NCBI RefSeq assembly: GCF_938018035.1
Contig: NZ_CALIJF010000047.1
Span: 1-6,301, forward strand
Length of the DNA: 6,301 nt
Direction of reading: 5' to 3'
Source of the DNA: an uncultured Campylobacter sp.
Lineage (GTDB): Bacteria; Campylobacterota; Campylobacteria; Campylobacterales; Campylobacteraceae
Made by a program: the position numbers and the translations under genes. Below, piece by piece: positions 6,192-6,301 of this stretch. Below the pieces are notes generated by a model, which had not been told where the DNA came from, ran no database searches, and worked only from the letters and a program-made list of their open reading frames with translations. Position 1 is the first letter of the stretch; every line of letters starts with the position of its first letter.

Positions 6192-6301
6192 AAAAGTTTT
6201 AATGGCCGTTGCGAATTACTATACTTCGCCGTTTCAGGTCGGCAGTCATCACTATGCCAGAGCGTTTGAAAAGCTAGGGTATGAGGTGCTTTTTATCTCA
6301 A
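6184..6301 (+). CDS. GT-B fold glycosyltransferase, N-terminal fragment (3'-truncated by the window edge)
   Basis: Only the first 39 codons are visible, starting at the ATG at 6184, which overlaps the end of the heparinase-family gene by 8 nt. GGGAAG at 6168-6173 is a plausible ribosome site, 10 nt upstream. The protein begins with a short beta-strand (KKVLMAVANYY), then SPFQVGSHHYARAFEKLGYEVLFIS. That pattern of first strand, glycine-containing loop, helix with Ala-Arg-Ala, then L-G-Y-E-V and a second strand is typical of the N-terminal Rossmann domain of GT-B glycosyltransferases. GC is higher than in the genes before 4107. Family and substrate cannot be decided from this fragment. Confidence 0.65.
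   Translation, partial: MSKKVLMAVANYYTSPFQVGSHHYARAFEKLGYEVLFIS

Noticed and set aside
1..6301. CRISPR array, tRNA, insertion sequence or phage defence system
   Set aside because: No regularly spaced repeats, cloverleaf-like sequence, transposase motifs or nuclease/effector domains were seen; every long open frame with motifs belongs to glycan synthesis or modification.

Overview
This window is an internal slice of a surface-polysaccharide (capsule, O-antigen or similar glycan) biosynthesis operon. All genes lie on the + strand, and it is cut at both ends by running genes. The AT-rich coding style (frequent AAATTT and AAAATTTT words, Lys/Asn/Ile/Tyr/Phe-rich proteins) suggests a Campylobacter-like epsilonproteobacterium. 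The GC-richer composition inside the last complete gene would fit one of the moderate-GC Campylobacter species. This assignment is inference from composition only; no rRNA or other marker gene is present.

Layout: (1) from the left edge to 839, the C-terminal part of a GT-B fold (GT4-like) glycosyltransferase whose start lies outside the window; (2) an 80-bp AT-rich gap; (3) 920-2023, a NodB/CE4-like polysaccharide deacetylase-family protein; (4) about 2013-2711, a class I SAM-dependent methyltransferase, probably starting at a GTG; (5) 2704-4107, a multi-spanning MOP-superfamily (Wzx/PST-like) flippase; (6) 4107-6191, a heparinase II/III-family (alpha/alpha-toroid lyase-like) protein; (7) from 6184 to the right edge, the first 39 codons of another GT-B glycosyltransferase. 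From gene 3 on, each stop overlaps the next start (11, 8, 1 and 8 nt), so this is one translationally coupled transcription unit. No terminator or convincing operon promoter is visible.

How they may work together (inference): the glycosyltransferases build a repeat unit on a lipid carrier, the methyltransferase and deacetylase-like protein modify or trim it, and the flippase moves the lipid-linked glycan across the inner membrane. The heparinase-family protein, which has no evident signal peptide, may act on a uronic-acid-containing glycan or serve a structural or editing role. A polymerase, priming transferase and sugar-nucleotide genes are not in the window.

The main points of interest are: an abrupt rise in GC inside the heparinase-family gene near 4290, with an AT-rich dip at its 3' end, suggesting a mosaic gene; the pairing of a deacetylase-like protein with a lyase-like protein in a flippase operon; and two start-site corrections. 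I see no CRISPR array, tRNA, IS element or evident new defence system here.
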